A stretch of DNA of 64,000 nucleotides, taken from assembly GCA_947630725.1 (NCBI GenBank), contig CANRIS010000007.1, positions 26,200-90,199 on the forward strand. The letters run 5' to 3'. Source of the stretch: an uncultured Clostridia bacterium (GTDB lineage: Bacteria; Bacillota; Clostridia; Lachnospirales; CAG-274). This document shows positions 59,412-64,000 of the stretch, piece by piece; position 1 is the first letter of the stretch, and each line of letters begins with the position of its first letter. The position numbers and the translations under genes were made by a program. The notes beneath the pieces were generated by a model. It had not been told where the DNA came from and searched no databases. It saw only the letters and a program-made list of their open reading frames with translations.

Positions 59412-60287
59412 TCAGTTTTTCGGCTGATATTCAAGCTCGGGGTTTTTGATGGTTACTCTTGTGTTGGGCTTTACCGATGTTACGACAAAGGCGTTTCCTC
59501 CTATGACGCTGCCCTCGCCTATGACGGTGTCGCCTCCCAGAATAGAGGCTCCCGAATAGATAGTTACGTTATCTTCTATTGTGGGGTGACGTCTTACTCC
59601 CTTAAGCTTCTGTCCGCCCGAGGTCGAAAGACCTCCCAGTGTTACGCCCTGATATATTTTGACGTGTTCGCCTATAATTGTAGTTTCGCCTATGACTATG
59701 CCTGTGCCGTGGTCTATGCAGAAGTATTTGCCTATTGTCGCTCCGGGGTGTATGTCTATGCCCGTGACGCTGTGGGCGTGCTCCGTCATTATTCTCGGTA
59801 TGAGAGGCACATCAAGAAGATAAAGCTCGTGGGCTATCCGCGCTACCATAATGGCATATATGCCGGGGTAGGAGTATATTACCTCGTCTCTGCTGTATGC
59901 CGCAGGGTCGCCCTCAAAGGCAGCCTCAACGTCCGTCTCCATATAATCTCTTATTATGGGAAGCTTTTCAAAAAAGCTGCGGCTTATGGCGTCAACCCTT
60001 GCATCGGAGACGTCCTCGGGGGCGGCGTTTTCTTCGGCGCAGAGAAAGGCCTTTTTCATTTGTTTTTCAAGATTGTATTTTATTTCTTCGAGTATTTCTC
60101 CTATATAATATCTCACAAACTCCCGACTAAGCTTTTTCTGCTCAAAAAAACCGGGAAATATGAGCTTTTGCAAAAGTCCGATTATTTTGACAACGGTTTC
60201 TTTGTTGGGCTGCGGACTGCGTCCGATCTTTGCCGTTACGGGGCTTTTGCCATAGCTTTCAAGCAGCCTGTCGATCGTGTTATCCAA
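59412..60287 (-). CDS. cysE: Serine O-acetyltransferase
   Basis: HSVTGIDIHPGATIGKYFCIDHGTGIVIGETTIIGEHVKIYQGVTLGG hexapeptide repeats. Confidence 0.93.
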   Translation of the reverse strand: MDNTIDRLLESYGKSPVTAKIGRSPQPNKETVVKIIGLLQKLIFPGFFEQKKLSREFVRYYIGEILEEIKYNLEKQMKKAFLCAEENAAPEDVSDARVDAISRSFFEKLPIIRDYMETDVEAAFEGDPAAYSRDEVIYSYPGIYAIMVARIAHELYLLDVPLIPRIMTEHAHSVTGIDIHPGATIGKYFCIDHGTGIVIGETTIIGEHVKIYQGVTLGGLSTSGGQKLKGVRRHPTIEDNVTIYSGASILGGDTVIGEGSVIGGNAFVVTSVKPNTRVTIKNPELEYQPKN

Positions 60288-60304
60288 AACAAATACTCCT
60301 TTCT

Positions 60305-60862
60305 TTATATTAAGCGCCTTAAATTTTTTATATCGTCAATATATGTATCTCTGAGACTTCTGTTGTATATTACAGAGGCCGGGTGATACAGAGGAAACAG
60401 CCTGAAGCCCTCTGCGGCTATGGCCTTTCCGTGCAGTTCGCCTATAACGGCTTTTTTGTCTCCCAGAACAGCCCTTAGAGCAAAGTTGCCCAAAGTGACT
60501 ACATATTCGGGAGACAGCAGAGCAAGCTCTCTGTGGAGATATGGCGTGAAAAAGTCCACCTCGTCCCTGTTGGGCGGACGATTTGAGAGCCTTCCCGTTT
60601 TGGGGTTTGTTTTGGAGGGTCTTATTTTTACAACATTTGTTATGTATATATCCTCTCTGACAAGTCCTAAAATACCGAGAAATTCGTTGAGGTTTTGGCC
60701 CGCCTTTCCCACAAAGGGGCGGCCCTGTTTTTCCTCCTCGCCGCCGGGAGCCTCTCCCACAAGGACTATTCGGGGATCGGCGCAGCCCTCTCCGGGTATA
60801 AAACGCCTGTCGGGAAATTTTTCCGAAGCAGCCAACCGCATTTCACTGTAAAGCTTATCCAT
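60305..60862 (-). CDS. Uracil-DNA glycosylase (type 4-like)
   Basis: GEAPGGEEEKQGRPFVGKAGQNLNEFL; ITNVVKIRPSKTNPKTGRLSNRPPNRDE; LFPLYHPASVIYN. Confidence 0.92.
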   Translation of the reverse strand: MDKLYSEMRLAASEKFPDRRFIPGEGCADPRIVLVGEAPGGEEEKQGRPFVGKAGQNLNEFLGILGLVREDIYITNVVKIRPSKTNPKTGRLSNRPPNRDEVDFFTPYLHRELALLSPEYVVTLGNFALRAVLGDKKAVIGELHGKAIAAEGFRLFPLYHPASVIYNRSLRDTYIDDIKNLRRLI

Positions 60863-61901
60863 TTTTATCCGCCTTTCTTTTATCCCAAAGACCGTAGGCG
60901 AGTCCTATGGGAAGTCCCGTCAAAAAGCCTCCTATGTGGCCGAAATTGTCTATGCCGCTTATCATAAAGCCCAAGCCCAGATTCAGAAGCGCAAATATAA
61001 TGTATATATAAATATCAAGACCGTCCATTTTGATCTTATTCACGGCGGTGTATGCAAGAGCTGAGCCTATAAGCGCCATAATAGCTCCCGAGGCTCCTGC
61101 GGATACAGCTCCGTCCGAAAAAACCATACTGAGCAGGGCGCAGCCAAGTCCTCCGAAAATATAAAGTATCAGAAACCTTCCCCGCCCGTAGTATTTTTCA
61201 CATCTCGTGCCGAATATATAGAGTGAAAACAGATTTGAAAAGAGATGAACCGCTCCTATATGCAGAAACATATAGGTAAACAGCCTGTAAAGCTCTCCCT
61301 GAGCCGCAAGAGGGGCGCAAAGTGCGCCATACTTAAGCAGAACGCCTGTGTCCGTGCTGCCTCCGTCTGCCGAAAGTACCGCAAACATACATAAACACAT
61401 TAAAGCTATGACATATGTCAGAACAGGCTTTTTTGTTCTGACTTCAACAGACCCGGAAGGAATTATTTTTTCGTTTTTGAAATATGCCGCAAAGCAGTCC
61501 TCTATGCCATCGGCTTTGGTGGGCGCATTTTCTGAGAATATGAGACGACCGTTTTCGGTATCTGCCGACCACCTTGCTCTCATAATATCGGCTGTTGGGT
61601 CGAAGTCATCCTTTTCCGCAAAGGCTCCCGAATCTCCTATGGCTATGCCCAGACAGAAAAATTTCATTCTTACGCTGAACAGCTTGGGAATTTTTTCGGA
61701 AATAAGCATAAATCTTGCCTCGGGATCCGAAATTTTCCGAGTATCCAGAATTATGACGGCGTTTATCAAGGCTCCCTCGGCCTTGTAAAAGCAAAGTTCG
61801 GAAGCGTCCCCGTATGTTCCGCCCGTTTCGGGTGCGGTCATTATTCTGCTGTAGTTTTTGCTTTTCAGGTATTCGCCTATACCCGACATAATTTCGTTCA
61901 T
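60855..61901 (-). CDS. Rhomboid-family intramembrane serine protease
   Basis: LFTYMFLHIGAVHLFSNLFSLYIFG; SAGASGAIMALIGSALAY; NFGHIGGFLTGLPIG. Confidence 0.92.
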   Translation of the reverse strand: MNEIMSGIGEYLKSKNYSRIMTAPETGGTYGDASELCFYKAEGALINAVIILDTRKISDPEARFMLISEKIPKLFSVRMKFFCLGIAIGDSGAFAEKDDFDPTADIMRARWSADTENGRLIFSENAPTKADGIEDCFAAYFKNEKIIPSGSVEVRTKKPVLTYVIALMCLCMFAVLSADGGSTDTGVLLKYGALCAPLAAQGELYRLFTYMFLHIGAVHLFSNLFSLYIFGTRCEKYYGRGRFLILYIFGGLGCALLSMVFSDGAVSAGASGAIMALIGSALAYTAVNKIKMDGLDIYIYIIFALLNLGLGFMISGIDNFGHIGGFLTGLPIGLAYGLWDKRKADKNG

Positions 61902-61914
61902 ATCGTATTTGTAC

Positions 61915-62181
61915 CTATAGCGTAATAAGCTTTATTATGTAAAGCCCTATAAGGGCAGGCAGACCCAGCGCTCCGATGAGTATTCCGTTGACGGCATTTA
62001 TCCCCAGAGCAAGACCGTACTTGCCCAAAAAGACGTTTGCAGCGCCAATGGCCGCAAGCCCCAAAAGCCCCCTCGCCGTGACCTTGGCGATCTTTTTTGA
62101 AATATCCGAAAAGGCTATGCAGAGGGCTGCGGCGCAGAGAATGAGGATCATATACTTTATGGTGTTCTCCGACAGACTCAT
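61915..62181 (-). CDS. Pro-sigma-K processing inhibitor BofA-family protein
   Basis: KVTARGLLGLAAIGAANVFLGKYGLALGINAVNGILIGALGLPALIGLYII. Confidence 0.85.
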   Translation of the reverse strand: MSLSENTIKYMILILCAAALCIAFSDISKKIAKVTARGLLGLAAIGAANVFLGKYGLALGINAVNGILIGALGLPALIGLYIIKLITL

Positions 62182-62402
62182 GCCGTATATCCCCTTTCCT
62201 TACAGATCTTAAGATAGTAGTGATAGCGCATATTTACGGATTTGATCTCATAGATTATGCTGTCTATAAGCTCAGCCTCCGTAACAAAGTCAAGTATTGA
62301 ATAGAGATCGGCGAGTCTGTTTTTCATGCTGTGGCAGCCGGCTATATAGCCAAGTCTGTCCTTGTCTGTAATGTTGTTTCTGAGCAGTCTGATAGGATCC
62401 AA
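62178..62402 (-). CDS. DUF2508/YaaL-like protein
   Basis: TTG start with RBS ggagg. Conserved yaaL-bofA gene order. MDPIRLLRNNITDKDRLGYIAGCHSMKNRLADLYSILDFVTEAELIDSIIYEIKSVNMRYHYYLKICKE. Confidence 0.65.
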   Translation of the reverse strand: MDPIRLLRNNITDKDRLGYIAGCHSMKNRLADLYSILDFVTEAELIDSIIYEIKSVNMRYHYYLKICKERGYTA

Positions 62403-62475
62403 GATTTGTCCTCCGTTTCCTTTTTTAGGTATTTTATGCAGAAATAACATACTTTATTCAGAACTGCCTAAAAAA

Positions 62476-62508
62476 ACAGGACAGAGTAAAAATTTTCTGT
62501 CCCTGAAT
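62476..62508 (-). terminator. efp terminator
   Basis: Minus strand: GGACAGA-aaatttttac-TCTGTCC followed by TGTTTTTTT. Confidence 0.75.
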
Positions 62509-62512
62509 TTTA

Positions 62513-63076
62513 TTATTTGTTCACACGGCCTGTATATTCGCCTGTTCTTGTGTCGATTTTGATGATTTCTCCCTGATTTATGAAAAGAGGTACGTTTACC
62601 TGCGCTCCCGTTTCTACAATTGCGGGCTTTGTTGCGCCTGTGGCTGTGTCTCCCTTAAAACCGGGCTCGGTCTGTGTGATCTCAAGCTCCACAATAAGGG
62701 GAGGCTCTATGCCTATTACGCTGCCGTTGTATGAGTTGATCTTTACCATTTCGTTTTCTTTTACAAACTTAAGGCCGTCGCCTACGTCTGCTGCGGACAC
62801 AGAGATCTGATCGTAGCTCTCCATATCCATAAAATAGAAGAGGTCTCCATCCGAATACAGATACTGCATTTCCTTGCGGTCGATGTGAGCCTTGCCCACC
62901 TTTTCGGTAGGACGGAAGGTTTTTTCGACTACGCCGCCGTTGACAAGATTTTTAAGCTTTGTTCTTACAAAGGCTGCGCCCTTTCCCGGTTTAACGTGCT
63001 GAAATTCAATTACCTGATAAACTATGCCGTCGATCTCTACTGTGACCCCGTTTCTGAATTCACCTGCTGATATCAT
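62513..63076 (-). CDS. efp: Elongation factor P
   Basis: [44 protein letters not shown]. Confidence 0.98.
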   Translation of the reverse strand: MISAGEFRNGVTVEIDGIVYQVIEFQHVKPGKGAAFVRTKLKNLVNGGVVEKTFRPTEKVGKAHIDRKEMQYLYSDGDLFYFMDMESYDQISVSAADVGDGLKFVKENEMVKINSYNGSVIGIEPPLIVELEITQTEPGFKGDTATGATKPAIVETGAQVNVPLFINQGEIIKIDTRTGEYTGRVNK

Positions 63077-63260
63077 AGATATATCCTCCTGATTTCTGAT
63101 TTTTTTGTATAATATTCATTATAAACATAATACCAAAATACAACAGAAAAGTCAATACCTTATTACCGCCTATTATTTCTGACTTGATTCTCAAAGTAAA
63201 TATAGAAAAAAGCAAAAAAAATAAACACAGGGATAAATCCTCGGTGTTTACTCTTTTTAA

Positions 63261-63344
63261 TGCCCGGAACCGGACTTGAACCGGTACGGTATCGCTACCG
63301 CAGGATTTTAAGTCCTGTGCGTCTGCCAATTTCGCCATCCGGGC
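63261..63344 (-). tRNA. tRNA-Leu (anticodon TAA)
   Basis: Minus strand GCCCGGATGGCGAAATTGGCAGACGCACAGGACTTAAAATCCTGCGGTAGC...GGTTCAAGTCCGGTTCCGGGCA with long variable arm. Confidence 0.95.
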
Positions 63345-63556
63345 ATATATCGGGACTGACTGCATAATATCCGTTGTGCCGTTTTCAATAAAAGTTAATG
63401 CAGCTTTTGTACAATAAACTTAGTTTTTTGTAACAAACCATAACGCAAAATACATATCTTATCGCATTATGGCACTATACATATAACTTTAAAGAAACAG
63501 ATACGGATCTTAAACGGCTTTTAAATAATGTCCCAAAATATTTTTTTGCAAAAAAA

Positions 63557-63629
63557 TGGGAACAATAGGGCTCGAACCTATGACCCCCTGCTTGTAAGGC
63601 AGATGCTCTCCCAGCTGAGCTATGCTCCC
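63557..63629 (-). tRNA. tRNA-Val (anticodon TAC)
   Basis: Minus strand GGGAGCATAGCTCAGCTGGGAGAGCATCTGCCTTACAAGCAGG...GGTTCGAGCCCTATTGTTCCCA. Confidence 0.95.
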
Positions 63630-63682
63630 ATGTAAAAATTAAATTTTTAAGTGGAAATCTTTTTTAGTCGGAATTTCCAAAG

Positions 63683-63756
<74 letters not shown>

Positions 63757-63910
63757 GTATCAAGCAAACAAAAAACCTTTTTTTAAACCTACAAAGCTTA
63801 TGCTTACTTTCAGCGACAAGAATTAGTATACTATAAACCAATAGGTTTGTCAACAGTTTTTTTTAATTTTTTTAAAATCTTATAAATTGTAAAATAAAAT
63901 GTCCGCGATG

Positions 63911-64000
63911 TTAAGGGTTATTATTCAATAAAGCACACATTTGATTTGCTGACAATCCGTCTAATATTCGTCTTGGATAATTGTTGAGCCAATTTTCTAC
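63911..64000 (-). mobile_element. C-terminal end of an IS30-like transposase, truncated by the window edge
   Basis: Minus-strand open frame VENWLNNYPRRILDGLSANQMCALLNNNP* resembles the IS30-family C-terminus. Confidence 0.6.

Noticed and set aside
59388-60386. 332-aa plus-strand ORF
   Set aside because: Antisense to cysE.

Overview
The window is a ~64 kb chromosomal segment of an anaerobic, endospore-lineage Firmicute (Clostridia-type). The evidence is a dockerin-bearing pectate lyase, a flavodiiron protein, spore coat, BofA and SpoIID-like genes, and a CIRCE-hrcA-grpE-dnaK-dnaJ cluster. A pectinolytic Monoglobus-like host is plausible but not proven. Most of the window is ordinary core genome: yajC, rnz, metE, glnA, hemW, rny, queA, recA/recX, rnpB, dut, queF, pfk, ppx/ppk, cysE, efp and five tRNAs. 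The observations most worth a second look are: (1) a translationally coupled ECF sigma / TM-less zinc-finger anti-sigma / ankyrin-GH43 fusion operon; (2) three multi-arm palindromic elements with a shared GGGCGGC...GCCGCCC closing stem and three inner hairpins, two of which differ by compensatory base-pair changes and an inverted arm; (3) a run of about ten consecutive hairpins after the pectate lyase; (4) a CNNM/CBS transporter gene whose last ~70 nt form the 5' end of RNase P RNA; (5) an IS200/IS605-type end remnant without transposase, whose two flanks are joined in a second locus; (6) glnA next to an ANTAR regulator, with a consensus promoter and overlapping leader hairpins; (7) a tandem duplication of the metE 3' end and its terminator; and (8) long structured leaders or candidate ncRNAs before rny and before a probable major surface protein. 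Family names rest on motif recognition by eye; no database search was run.
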